Shown: positions 42,798-51,588 of the stretch, piece after piece
Layout of the letters: the number at the start of each line of letters is the position of its first letter
Position numbering within the stretch: position 1 is the stretch's first letter
Source: Desmospora profundinema
GTDB taxonomy: Bacteria; Bacillota; Bacilli; Thermoactinomycetales; DSM-45169
DNA length: 64,000 nt
Direction of reading: 5' to 3'
Assembly: GCF_031454155.1 (NCBI RefSeq)
Contig: NZ_JAVDQG010000004.1
Coordinates: forward strand, 310,001 to 374,000
The notes under the pieces: model-generated
The model's database searches: none
Seen by the model: the letters and a program-made list of their open reading frames with translations, nothing else
What the model was told of the DNA's origin: nothing
Position numbers and translations under genes: made by a program

Positions 42798-44405
42798 ATG
42801 AATATGCGAAAATCATGGATTCTTTCATTGGCTGTTCTGTTTGTCTTCTCTTCCGTATTGGTCGCCTGTGGTGGCGGGAGCAACGCAGGCAAGGAAAAAA
42901 CCCTCATCTACGGGCGCGGGGCCGATTCCACCATGTTGGACCCTGCCGTCGTGACCGACGGGGAATCCTTCCTTGTGACGGAAAACATCTTTAATGGTTT
43001 GCTCGGCTTTGAAAAGGACAGCATGGAACTTACCCCGGCGTTGGCGGAGTCCTGGGAAGAGTTGGATGACGGCAAAACCTGGACCTTCAAGCTTCGGGAA
43101 GGCGTGAAGTTCCATGATGGGAACGACTTTAACGCCGATGCGGTGGTGTTTAACTTCGAACGCTGGGCGAAACAGGAATACCTCCCCTCCGATAAGGATG
43201 CTTTCATCTACTACGCTTCCATGTTCGGCGGCTATGAAGGGGAGGATGGGCACATCATTGAAAGTGTCACAGCCAAGGATGAATACACCGTCGAGTTTAA
43301 GCTGAAAGAGCCGCAAGGTCCGTTCCTGGCCAACCTGGCTATGTCCCCCTTCGGCATTGCTTCTCCTGAAGCGGTGAAGGAGGACCCGAAGAAGTTCGCC
43401 GAAAATCCGGTGGGGACGGGTCCGTTCAAGTTTGAAAACTGGAAGAAGGGGGACACGGTCACCGTCGTCAAAAACGAGGAGTATTGGGAAGAAGGACTGC
43501 CCAAGCTGGATAAGGTGATCTTCCAGTCGATCCCGGACAACTCGGCCCGATTAACGGCCCTGCAGTCCGGTGACATCGACATTATGGACGGTCTGAACCC
43601 CAATGACGCGGACACCGTCACGTCCAATGACCAGTTGCAGTTGTATGAACGGCCGCCGATGAATGTGGGGTATCTCGCTTTCAATACGGAAAAAGAGCCG
43701 TTTGATAACAAAAAGGTGCGTCAGGCGCTGAACCATGCCGTCAACAAGGAAGGACTGATCAAGAGCCTCTACGCGGGCAAAGCGGAACCGGCGGCAAATC
43801 CCATGCCTCCATCGATCTGGGGCTTTAATGAAGAGGTCGAAGGTTACGAGTATGATCTGGAAAAAGCCAAGAAGTTGCTGAAGGAAGCGGGTTATGAAGA
43901 CGGGTTTGAAGTGGTGTTTCACGCCATGCCGGTCCCTCGTCCCTATATGCCCGACGGCAAGAAAGCCGCTGAATTCATGCAGGCCGATTTTGAAAAAATC
44001 GGGGTGAAGACGAAAATTGTCAGCCCGGAGTGGAGCACCTATCTTGAGGAGACCAACCAGGGGGAGCATGATATGGCTCTGCTGGGTTGGACAGGGGATA
44101 ACGGCGATCCCGACAACTTCCTGTATGTATTGCTGGACAAAGACAATGCGCGAATTCCGGCCAACAATATCGCCTTCTACAAAAACAACAAGCTGCACGA
44201 CATCTTGATCAAAGCCCAGCGGGAGACAGACCAGGATGTGCGGACGGAACTTTACCAGGAGGCGCAGGAAATCATCCATAAGGATGCCCCCTGGGTGCCG
44301 TTGGTATATGGAACCCCGACCCTGGCGGCACAGTCCTATGTGGAAGGGTATGCTCCGCATCCCAAAGGTTCCGACAAATTGAAAGAAGTAGACATCAGTC
44401 AGTAA
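42798..44405 (+). CDS. oppA: Peptide ABC transporter substrate-binding lipoprotein
   Basis: 535 residues from ATG 42798. Signal peptide with lipobox LVACGGG. SBP family 5: YGRGADSTMLDPAVVTDGES, KFHDGNDFNADAVVFNFERW, GTGPFKFENWKKGD, NHAVNKEGLIKSLYAGKAEPAANPMP. The DppA-like sequence suggests di- or small peptides. A GGGGGG run is 13 bases upstream of the ATG, an imperfect site, possibly because repeat F lies just ahead. A terminator-like hairpin follows, so the lipoprotein mRNA may exceed the permease mRNA. Confidence 0.93.
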   Translation: MNMRKSWILSLAVLFVFSSVLVACGGGSNAGKEKTLIYGRGADSTMLDPAVVTDGESFLVTENIFNGLLGFEKDSMELTPALAESWEELDDGKTWTFKLREGVKFHDGNDFNADAVVFNFERWAKQEYLPSDKDAFIYYASMFGGYEGEDGHIIESVTAKDEYTVEFKLKEPQGPFLANLAMSPFGIASPEAVKEDPKKFAENPVGTGPFKFENWKKGDTVTVVKNEEYWEEGLPKLDKVIFQSIPDNSARLTALQSGDIDIMDGLNPNDADTVTSNDQLQLYERPPMNVGYLAFNTEKEPFDNKKVRQALNHAVNKEGLIKSLYAGKAEPAANPMPPSIWGFNEEVEGYEYDLEKAKKLLKEAGYEDGFEVVFHAMPVPRPYMPDGKKAAEFMQADFEKIGVKTKIVSPEWSTYLEETNQGEHDMALLGWTGDNGDPDNFLYVLLDKDNARIPANNIAFYKNNKLHDILIKAQRETDQDVRTELYQEAQEIIHKDAPWVPLVYGTPTLAAQSYVEGYAPHPKGSDKLKEVDISQ

Positions 44406-44416
44406 CCATAAAACCG

Positions 44417-44449
44417 GGCGGCGTTGCTGGTCGCAATGCCGCCTTTTTT
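44417..44449 (+). terminator. Intra-operon terminator/attenuator
   Basis: GGCGGCGTTGC, 5-base loop, GCAATGCCGCC, then TTTTTT, between the binding protein and permease genes. Confidence 0.85.
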
Positions 44450-44514
44450 AGGGTTGATTGGATGGATTTTTTAAGGGATGACGGTTGTAGGCGAGGAAGG
44501 ATGGTGAAAAGCCG

Positions 44515-45528
44515 ATGATTGCATATACCATACGACGATTACTGATGCTCATTCCGGTTTTGATCGGCATGTCCATCATCACTTTTTCCATCGTTCATGC
44601 GATACCCGGGGGTCCCGCTCAGGCGATTTTGGGAGAGCGTGCAACCCCGGAAGCAGTGGCGCAGCTGAATGAGAAAATGGGACTGAATGATCCGTTGGTG
44701 ATGCAGTACCTTCGTTATGTGGGCAATATCCTGCAGGGGGATTTCGGTACATCCCTGAAAACGGGTCGTCCGATTATCGAAGAGATGGGACCGTATTTGG
44801 CGGCTACTTTTGAGCTGGCGCTGTTCGCCATGGTTTTTGCTATTTTTTTTGGCGTCAATCTCGGTATTTTGTCCGCTTGGCGGCATAACAGTGTCATCGA
44901 TTACACGGGCATGATCATCGCCTTAGTCGGGGTATCGATGCCCATTTTTTGGCTCGGCTTGATGGAGCAGTGGATATTTGCACAGGAGTTGGGATGGCTG
45001 CCGTCCAACGGTCGAATCGATCCGAGGATGGGCTTTGAGCCGATCACCCACTTTTATTTTCTCGATGCGTTATTGCAAGGCAACATCTATGCGTTTCAAG
45101 AGGTCTTTTCCCATATTCTGTTGCCGGCGATCGCTTTGGGTACAATCCCCTTGGCGATTATCGCCCGGATGACCCGCTCCAGCATGCTGGAAGTGATGCA
45201 GTCTGATTACATCCGGACCGCAAAAGCAAAGGGGTTACACGATGGAGTGGTCATTTATAAACACGCACTGAAAAACGCATTTATCCCCATTGTAACGGTG
45301 TTCGGCCTGCAAATGGGATTATTGCTTGGAGGGGCGGTATTGACGGAAACGATTTTCAGCTGGCCGGGTGTCGGGCGGTACCTGTATGACGCCATCAACG
45401 CGAGGGATTATCCGGTAATCCAATCCGGCATTCTGGTGGTGGCGACGATCTTTGTGTTGATCAATTTGATCGTCGACTTGTTATACGCATTTATCGATCC
45501 CCGCATCCAATACGGAAAGGAGTCATGA
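44515..45528 (+). CDS. oppB: Peptide ABC transporter permease (OppB/DppB)
   Basis: 337 residues, six membrane segments. The N-terminal signature is RRLLMLIPVLIGMSIITFSIVH and the coupling loop is TRSSMLEVMQSDYIRTAKAKGL (EAA motif). It forms the channel with OppC. Ends in ATGA before oppC. Confidence 0.92.
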   Translation: MIAYTIRRLLMLIPVLIGMSIITFSIVHAIPGGPAQAILGERATPEAVAQLNEKMGLNDPLVMQYLRYVGNILQGDFGTSLKTGRPIIEEMGPYLAATFELALFAMVFAIFFGVNLGILSAWRHNSVIDYTGMIIALVGVSMPIFWLGLMEQWIFAQELGWLPSNGRIDPRMGFEPITHFYFLDALLQGNIYAFQEVFSHILLPAIALGTIPLAIIARMTRSSMLEVMQSDYIRTAKAKGLHDGVVIYKHALKNAFIPIVTVFGLQMGLLLGGAVLTETIFSWPGVGRYLYDAINARDYPVIQSGILVVATIFVLINLIVDLLYAFIDPRIQYGKES

Positions 45529-45530
45529 GG

Positions 45531-46433
45531 ATGTCTCTAAATGCTCCCACGATGCCACCTGAATCGTCCAGCAAAGGAGAACAGCAACATTTGGAGAGCC
45601 CATTCCATGATACATGGCGGTCCTTGTTGCGTCACCGCTCGGCTGTCATCGGCGGGGTTATCATCCTCTTCCTGATTATGCTGGCTTTGATCGCCCCGCT
45701 TCTCCTTCCTTACGGATACAACCAAATCGATGCCGATGCCCGTTTGCAAGCGCCGTCTGCGGAACACTGGTTTGGGACGGATGATCTGGGACGTGATATT
45801 TTCGCCCGGGTGGTGTATGGAGCTCGCATTTCGCTGTGGGTGGGCTTTTTCGCCATTTCGGGCTCCATTGTCGCCGGTTCACTTCTCGGCTTACTTGCCG
45901 GTTACTACGGCGGGTGGCGCGATGCGGTTATCTCACGGATTTTCGACATCCTGCTGGCGTTTCCGTCCATTCTACTGGCGATTGCCATTGTGGCGATGTT
46001 GGGGCCCAATCTGCAGAACGCCATGATTGCCATCGCGATTATCAATGTTCCTACATTTGGACGCTTAATGCGGTCCCGGGTGATGAGCGTCAAAAACGAA
46101 GATTTTGTTTTGGCCGCCAGAGCGGTGGGAATGCGGAACTCACGCATCTTGTTCCAACATATCCTTCCCAACTCGTGGACCCCGATTATGGTACAGGGGA
46201 CCCTCGGCTTTGCCACGGCGGTTCTGGAGGCTGCTGCTCTCGGTTTTATCGGGCTGGGAGCCCAACCGCCGGACCCCGAATGGGGAAAGATGTTGGCCGA
46301 TTCCCGCGGCTTCATCCAGACCGCACCATGGACGATGATTTTCCCCGGACTGGCCATCATGTTTACCGTATTGGGTTTCAACCTGTTGGGTGACGGTTTG
46401 CGTGATGTCCTGGATCCGCGGATGAAAAAGTAA
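45531..46433 (+). CDS. oppC: Peptide ABC transporter permease (OppC/DppC)
   Basis: 300 residues from ATG 45531, with AAAGGAG eight bases upstream; ATG 45525 overlaps the oppB stop and is too close to the site. An N-terminal OppC_N helix is followed by APSAEHWFGTDDLGRDIFARVVYGAR, the family hallmark, and an EAA loop (RVMSVKNEDFVLAARAVG). Last gene of the transporter. Confidence 0.92.
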   Translation: MSLNAPTMPPESSSKGEQQHLESPFHDTWRSLLRHRSAVIGGVIILFLIMLALIAPLLLPYGYNQIDADARLQAPSAEHWFGTDDLGRDIFARVVYGARISLWVGFFAISGSIVAGSLLGLLAGYYGGWRDAVISRIFDILLAFPSILLAIAIVAMLGPNLQNAMIAIAIINVPTFGRLMRSRVMSVKNEDFVLAARAVGMRNSRILFQHILPNSWTPIMVQGTLGFATAVLEAAALGFIGLGAQPPDPEWGKMLADSRGFIQTAPWTMIFPGLAIMFTVLGFNLLGDGLRDVLDPRMKK

Positions 46434-46519
46434 TCCTTAAAAGTTCGCTGGTGGTCGGTCAAAGGGAATTACATCGGAAATCGCTCCCTCTTCCCCTATA
46501 AAAAAGCTTGTCAGCACCT

Positions 46520-46552
46520 TCACCCGTCCTTTCAAAAAAGGGCGGGTTGTTC
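46520..46552. terminator. Hairpin between oppC and fabH
   Basis: ACCCGTCCTTT and AAAGGGCGGGT pair with one wobble; weak T run. It could end both converging units. Confidence 0.4.
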
Positions 46553-46557
46553 ATGGA

Positions 46558-47553
46558 TCAATCTTTTTGGCCCGGTGCCCATTTCATCAAGACGCCGGCA
46601 TGGACCAGTCCCCCTCCAAATCCATACAGGAGAAGCGTGTCTCCTTCTTGAACCTTTTCTTCCCGGATTCCTATTTCCAAAGCGAGGGGGATGGTGGCGG
46701 ATGAGGTGTTTCCGTATTTCTCCAGACTCATCAACGTTTTTTCCAACGGAAATCCGCTTTTTTCACAAATGGTCTCGATCATTCTGGCGTTGGCGCTGTG
46801 AGGGATGAACCAGTCCACATCGGACAGTGGCAAGCCCGCTTGTTGGGTAACGGCGTGCATCCCGGATGGAACCGTTTTGACCGCCCAACGATACACTTCC
46901 CGACCGTTTTGCACCATCAACCCATGATCCGTCAATGGCTGGCCGTCCATTTGTGCGGAGTGGCGGGTGCGATACAGGTGGATGCCTCCCTCCCCTTGCG
47001 TGGGTCCGATATAAGTGGAGAGGAATCCGGGAGCATCTTCCGTGTATTCCACCAAAGCCGCACCTGCTCCGTCACCGAAAAGGATACAGGATGTCCGATC
47101 CTTGTAGTCCGTCGCTTTCGTCAGGGTTTCCGCTCCGATCACCAAGACCTTGCGGTTCATTCCAGCGGTGATGAGGGCATTGGCCATACAGAGTCCATAT
47201 ACAAAGCCGGCACAGGTTGCATTGAGGTCAATGGCGCCGGTATGGGGGATCCCCAATCGGGCCTGGACCCGACTAGCTACACTGGGGAACGCGTAATCAG
47301 GGGTGGTGGTGGAGACGATGATCATATCCACATCATCCACGCTTTGGTTGTACTGTCGCATCAACTGTTCCGTCGCCGCCACACACAGATCCGATGTAAA
47401 CTCCTGTTCACCGGCGAAGCGCCGCTCCCTAATCCCGGTTCGTTGTACAATCCATTCGTCACTGGTATCTACAATGGATTCAAAATAATCGTTGTCGACC
47501 ACCCGTTCCGGTGTATAGGTTCCCAATGCCGTGATCGTCGCTTTGGATTGCAA
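46558..47553 (-). CDS. fabH: 3-oxoacyl-ACP synthase III (FabH)
   Basis: 331 residues using TTG 47553, which has GAGGTG six bases upstream; an ATG at 47574 and an open frame to 47655 also exist. Triad: Cys in LNATCAGF, His in FIPHSANARM, Asn in EKYGNTSSAT. VDTSDEWIVQRTGIRERR is typical of B. subtilis FabHB. It starts fatty-acid chains from acyl-CoA and malonyl-ACP. A FapR operator lies upstream, which marks it as the membrane-lipid copy, unlike the ketosynthase at 4499. Confidence 0.92.
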   Translation of the reverse strand: MQSKATITALGTYTPERVVDNDYFESIVDTSDEWIVQRTGIRERRFAGEQEFTSDLCVAATEQLMRQYNQSVDDVDMIIVSTTTPDYAFPSVASRVQARLGIPHTGAIDLNATCAGFVYGLCMANALITAGMNRKVLVIGAETLTKATDYKDRTSCILFGDGAGAALVEYTEDAPGFLSTYIGPTQGEGGIHLYRTRHSAQMDGQPLTDHGLMVQNGREVYRWAVKTVPSGMHAVTQQAGLPLSDVDWFIPHSANARMIETICEKSGFPLEKTLMSLEKYGNTSSATIPLALEIGIREEKVQEGDTLLLYGFGGGLVHAGVLMKWAPGQKD

Positions 47554-47599
47554 GGTCTTCACCTCTTTGGTCATTTGTTCATAAGTATAACACCTGATA

Positions 47600-47616
47600 T
47601 TAGTACTTGATACTAG
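47600..47616. promoter_or_regulatory. FapR operator upstream of fabH
   Basis: TTAGTACTTGATACTAG fits the FapR palindrome (TTAGTACCTRGTANCTAA) as I recall it. It overlaps the likely -35 and spacer of the minus-strand promoter, whose -10 would be TATACT at 47589-47584. Malonyl-CoA would release the repressor. Confidence 0.8.
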
Positions 47617-47719
47617 TTTCTTTTTTTCATCTGATCTGGAAGCAGCCATGCGCATGATCGAGGGAACGGCTCACAATATGGGAATTGCGGTTTATGATTG
47701 AAAAAAAAGCGAAACCCCC

Positions 47720-47750
47720 TTGCAGGTGACGTTGCGTCACCCCTTACGAT
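47720..47750 (+). promoter_or_regulatory. MerR-type promoter with 19-base spacer and internal operator
   Basis: TTGCAG (47720-47725), 19-base spacer, TACGAT (47745-47750). The spacer region holds the palindrome GGTGACG TTG CGTCACC (47725-47741). The long spacer with a dyad between -35 and -10 is the hallmark of MerR-regulated promoters; here it precedes a MerR gene, so autoregulation is likely. Confidence 0.75.
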
Positions 47751-47774
47751 GGGGATCGGAAAGGAGGGAACACC

Positions 47775-48530
47775 TTGGATTCAAAAACCTACCGGACCGG
47801 TGAATTTGCTGCCAGGGCGTCGATTACGGTCCGCACATTGCGCTGGTATGACCGGATCGGTCTCTTAAAGCCGAGCCGTACCACTACAGCGGGACACCGG
47901 CTTTACACGGATTCCGACTTGGGGCGTCTGGAGCAGATACTCGCCCTGAAGTTCCTGGGACTAAGTCTGGACGAAATCCGGGAATGCCAGCAGTCTGAGT
48001 CGGGCAATATGTCTCAGTCTCTCCTGTTACAAAAAAAGATGCTGAAGGAGCGGCGGGCGAAAATCGACCGGGTGATTGAAGCCATCGATCGGATCGAACA
48101 GCTGGCGGATGGCGAGCCGGACTGGGAATCCATCATCCAAGTGATCCGGGTGATTCAGATGGAACCGAAAAAAGATTGGTGGAAAAAATATTACTCCGAT
48201 GAGGCGGCTCAGAAGTTGGAAGAATGGCATAAGGACTACTCCGAAGATGATGCTTGGCGCGATGCCGCCCGTTGGAAGGAGACCATCGCCGACCTAAGAA
48301 AAGTGATGGCGGATGGAAAGAGTCCCGACAGCTCAGAAGCGCAGGATGTGGCACGCCGTTGGTGGGCATTGATCAACGAATTTACCATGGGGGACCAAGG
48401 GATTTTGGAGGGACTCCAGCAAGCCTACCAGGACGAAGACAGTCCTTGGACCAAACCGACGACAGATGAAGAAGACAAGTTTATCGGGCAAGCATTGGAG
48501 ATCTACAAACAGAGGCGAGACAATGAGTAA
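47775..48530 (+). CDS. MerR-family regulator with TipAS-like domain
   Basis: 251 residues from TTG 47775, with AAAGGAGGG upstream. The N-terminal winged helix (YRTGEFAARASITVRTLRWYDRIGLLKPS, then AGHRLYTDSDLGRLEQI) is followed by a dimerising coiled coil to about residue 115. A C-terminal TipAS-like ligand domain (YSDEAAQKLEEW, then DVARRWWALINEFTMGD) follows. TipA-type regulators sense antibiotics or other hydrophobic molecules and activate from 19-base-spacer promoters such as the one directly upstream. Confidence 0.9.
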   Translation: MDSKTYRTGEFAARASITVRTLRWYDRIGLLKPSRTTTAGHRLYTDSDLGRLEQILALKFLGLSLDEIRECQQSESGNMSQSLLLQKKMLKERRAKIDRVIEAIDRIEQLADGEPDWESIIQVIRVIQMEPKKDWWKKYYSDEAAQKLEEWHKDYSEDDAWRDAARWKETIADLRKVMADGKSPDSSEAQDVARRWWALINEFTMGDQGILEGLQQAYQDEDSPWTKPTTDEEDKFIGQALEIYKQRRDNE

Positions 48531-48545
48531 AAGCGTTCGTATGGA

Positions 48546-48573
48546 GGAGGCCTGTGACAGGGCTCCTTTTTTC
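48546..48573 (+). terminator. Rho-independent terminator
   Basis: GGAGGCCTGT and ACAGGGCTCC pair around one base with one G-G mismatch, then TTTTTTC. Confidence 0.8.
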
Positions 48574-48598
48574 TTTCACGTTGTTCCCGATTATATCT

Positions 48599-48631
48599 TT
48601 GCGAGCGGGGTGTTTTTTACCCCTCTTGCAA
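48599..48631 (+). repeat. Imperfect hairpin, possible left end of the IS200/IS605-type element
   Basis: TTGCGAGCGGGGT and ACCCCTCTTGCAA with a T-rich loop. It lies 80 bases before the tnpB remnant. Could equally be a second terminator. Confidence 0.35.
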
Positions 48632-48709
48632 GTCTGACAAGTATGAACTGACGACATAGGAAAGAATAAGGTATCATGATGTTAGATCCCGATAGGGAGG
48701 TGAAAAGTC

Positions 48710-49837
48710 ATACACAAAGCATTCAAATTCCGCATCTATCCTGCGGAAGCACAAGCTACGCTGATAAACAAATCGATCGGGTGCAGCCGATTTGTGTTCA
48801 ACCAGTTCCTGGCGAAGTGGAACGATACCTAAGGAAAAACCGGAAAAGGTCTTACCTATGCGAGTTGTTCGGCTCAATTGACCCAGCTAAAAAAAGAAAT
48901 CGATTGGCTACGAGAAGTCGATTCCACGTCTCTCCAGAATACGCTAAAACATCTTGCCGACTCCTTTTCCCGCTTCTTCAAAAAACAGAGTGACCGCCCT
49001 CGATTTAAAAGTAAGCGCAATCGCGTGCAATCCTACACGAGCCAATGCAACCATCCGAAGAGAGGGAGGCCGACTATTAAAGTCAAAGGGAATCGAATGA
49101 AACTACCGAAACTTGGTTGGGTGAAGTTCGCCAAGTCCCGTGAAGTCAAAGGGCGCATTCTTTCCGCTACCATCCGCCGTCATCCCTCGGGTAAGTACTT
49201 TGTATCCGTGCTGTGTGAGATCAACCAGTGCCCCTATGTTCCAGTAGAGAAAGAAAAAGCGGTGGGTGTAGACTTGGGGTTGAAAGACTTCGCGATCTTG
49301 ACCGATGGTACCAAGGTCAAACCACCTCGGGTTTTCCGGCAGGTTGAAAAGAAATTGGCGAAAGTCCAGCGGACCATGAGCCGACGAACCAAGGGCGGTT
49401 CCAATTGGAACAAAGCACGGATCCAGATGGCTCGCCTTCATGAGAAGATCGTGAACGCGCGCCATGACTTCCTACATAAGCTGTCCTCGAAGCTGATTCG
49501 TGAAAACCAAACGATCTGCATCGAAGACTTAGCTGTGAAAAACATGGTAAAAAACCATAAGCTAGCCAAATCCATTACGGAAGCATCGTGGTCGGCGTTT
49601 GTCGCCATGCTCACCTACAAAGCAGCATGGCATGGAAGAACGATTGTGAAGGCGGGAAAGCAATTCCCTTCCAGTCAGCTATGTTCCTCCTGTGGTTACC
49701 GAAACAGGGAGAAGAATCTGAACCTTCGGGATTGGACATGCCCTAAATGTCACCAGCATCATGATCGGGATCTTAATGCGGCCCACAACATCTTGCAAGA
49801 AGGACTACGATCCCTTGCGGTCGGGCAGACCGTTTAA
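48710..49837 (+). pseudogene. tnpB: tnpB of an IS200/IS605-family element, interrupted
   Basis: The TnpB frame can be read from 48710: HKAFKFRIYPAEAQATLINKSIGCSRFVFNQFLAKWNDT, then an in-frame TAA (48830-48832), then the rest. The start position is ATA behind GGGAGGTG, not ATG. From TTG 48878 to 49837 a 319-residue frame is intact, with the RuvC-like catalytic residues (Asp in [11 protein letters not shown], Glu in [10 protein letters not shown], Asp in [10 protein letters not shown]) and zinc ribbon CSSCG...CPKC. TnpB is an RNA-guided nuclease, but this copy has lost its N-terminal part to a nonsense codon. No tnpA is present. Confidence 0.85.
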
Positions 49838-49915
49838 GCTTGGAAATGATCCTGTCAGTAGACGGGAGCTCCCAAGAATCCCCCGCATTTATGCGTGGGG
49901 AGTGTCAATTCGTCT
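49838..49915 (+). ncRNA. Right end of the tnpB element, candidate omega-RNA tail
   Basis: After the tnpB stop the sequence continues to AGAATCCCCCGCATTTATGCGTGGGGAGTGTCAATTCG. It contains a CCCCCGC...GCGTGGGG hairpin followed by GTGTCAA, the usual right end. In TnpB systems the guide RNA overlaps the 3' part of tnpB and this end, the guide being the flanking sequence after about 49910. Inferred from family knowledge. Confidence 0.5.
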
Positions 49916-49981
49916 TTTTCCGATATGGGATATGATGATAAAGTAGTAACCGCTCAAAGATCACCAAAAGGGGGCCTCTGA

Positions 49982-50935
49982 TTGAAACCGACCCGCTTAT
50001 TTGACTGGGGATACGGGGTTCGTATGATCGATGGTTATGACTTGGATATGCCGGGGCGTACGGGGATATACGTGATCGAAGGAGAGGCGCTTACATTAGT
50101 GGAAACGGGTCCTGCTCCTTCCGTTCCTTACATAAAAGCCGGATTGGAGGAGCTCGGTTATTCGCTGAGCGATGTCCGGCACATCATTGTCACCCATATT
50201 CACCTGGATCACGCGGGAGGAGCAGGTTTGCTTCTGAAAAGCTGTCCCCGTTCGGATGTGGTGGTTCATCCGCGCGGACAACGCCATCTAGCCGACCCTT
50301 CACGGTTGGTGAAAGGGGCGAAAATGGTATACGGGGAGGCTTTTAACCGTTTGTTTGATCCGGTCGTGCCGGTGCCGGAAGAAAAACTAACGGTGAAAAG
50401 TGAAGGGGATTCCCTTGATCTCGGGGGAGGGCGACGCCTGGATTTTATGGATTCGCCGGGTCATGCCGCTCACCACTTCTCTTTTTTCGATTCAGTCAGC
50501 CGGGGGTGGTTTACCGGAGATACGGCCGGTGTGCGCTATCATCACACGCAGGATCTCGGTTTCACCTTTTATCTGCCGTCCACTTCCCCGAACCAGTTTG
50601 ATCCTGATGCGATGAAACAATCCATGAAACGCATGGCCGATCGATCGCCGGACCGCCTTTTCTTCGGTCACTTCGGGATGTCAGACGAGCCGCGGAAGGT
50701 ATTCCGCAAAGTAAGCGCGGAGTTGGACCATTTCATGGCGATCGGGCGTGAGGCGGTTGCAGCCGGTGAAGGGGCGGATGGCATCCGGAAGAGACTGGTG
50801 GAACATTATCGTGCCGCTTTGGGCAATCGGGGGTGTGGAGAAGATCACCCCATATGGGAACCGCTGGAGTTGGATTTAAAGGTGTGTGCGATGGGAGTGG
50901 AATGGTACCTTCTACAGCAAAAAAAGAAGGCATGA
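49982..50935 (+). CDS. MBL-fold metallo-hydrolase
   Basis: 317 residues from TTG 49982, with AAAAGGGGGCC upstream. Zinc motif THIHLDHAGG near 72-81, then SPGHAAHHFSFF, FTGDTAG and FFGHFG supply the remaining ligands. The longer C-terminal region (ELDHFMAIG..., LELDLKVCAMGVEWYL) is typical of a group of Bacillus MBL hydrolases of unknown substrate. Distinct from the cluster MBL at 7580. Confidence 0.87.
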   Translation: MKPTRLFDWGYGVRMIDGYDLDMPGRTGIYVIEGEALTLVETGPAPSVPYIKAGLEELGYSLSDVRHIIVTHIHLDHAGGAGLLLKSCPRSDVVVHPRGQRHLADPSRLVKGAKMVYGEAFNRLFDPVVPVPEEKLTVKSEGDSLDLGGGRRLDFMDSPGHAAHHFSFFDSVSRGWFTGDTAGVRYHHTQDLGFTFYLPSTSPNQFDPDAMKQSMKRMADRSPDRLFFGHFGMSDEPRKVFRKVSAELDHFMAIGREAVAAGEGADGIRKRLVEHYRAALGNRGCGEDHPIWEPLELDLKVCAMGVEWYLLQQKKKA

Positions 50936-51041
50936 TGGAGGACGGTCAGAAGAAGAGGTTTGACTTCGGACGGTACTGGGAAAAATCGTGTACCTGTTTG
51001 AGACTAGACATCCGTTGAAAAATACTCAGGGAGGTGGAAAG

Positions 51042-51272
51042 ATGAAGGTGACCGTTTATTCGAAACCGCATTGTTTAGAATGCAACATGGTGAAACGCTT
51101 GCTAAATGATTATCGGGTCGAGTATGAAGTGAAGGATTGTGGATCCCATCCGGAATATTTGGAAGAAGTGAAGGAGATGGGCTTTTTAGGCGTCCCCGTA
51201 ACCGTAATCAACGGAGTTCCCATCCAAGGTTTGCAGCCGGTGGAGTTGCTGAAGCGGCTGCAATTATCATAG
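51042..51272 (+). CDS. Glutaredoxin-like protein
   Basis: 76 residues from ATG 51042 behind AGGGAGGTGG. Thioredoxin fold with CLEC (CxxC) at 12-15, cis-proline in GVPVTVING and the C-terminal glutaredoxin pattern GLQPVELLKRL. NrdH/glutaredoxin type, reducing disulphides with an unknown partner. Confidence 0.87.
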   Translation: MKVTVYSKPHCLECNMVKRLLNDYRVEYEVKDCGSHPEYLEEVKEMGFLGVPVTVINGVPIQGLQPVELLKRLQLS

Positions 51273-51325
51273 ACGCGTTTTCCTAAGCGGGACAGCACCT
51301 GTATGTCATCTCCATCACTGGTTCG

Positions 51326-51356
51326 GATGAGGCCTTAAGAGGGCCTCATCCTTTAT
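51326..51356 (+). terminator. Rho-independent terminator
   Basis: GATGAGGCC, 7-base loop, GGCCTCATC, then CTTTATTT. The 230 bases from here to 51588 contain a TATAAT (51481-51486) but no clear -35 and no riboswitch I recognise. Confidence 0.8.
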
Positions 51357-51588
51357 TTGCATAATTAACCTACTTTTTTTAGTCTGAAAAGCATGGACAT
51401 TCTATGACTTTTGAGTTAGAATTCGATAAAAATACGAATAAAGGGGTGACCACTACCCGGTTTGGATTCCGTATTTCTGCTATAATTTTCTATTAATTCA
51501 ATCACTTAATTTCAAGCATTTTTGTTCCCTTTTTGGACAACATGACATTATGAACACGGCTTAAACGGACTAGGAGGAAATGCACGTT

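Noticed and set aside
51360-51588. Riboswitch or T-box ahead of the first NSS transporter
   Set aside because: No T-box bulge, SAM or lysine riboswitch core, and no terminator between the region and the gene.
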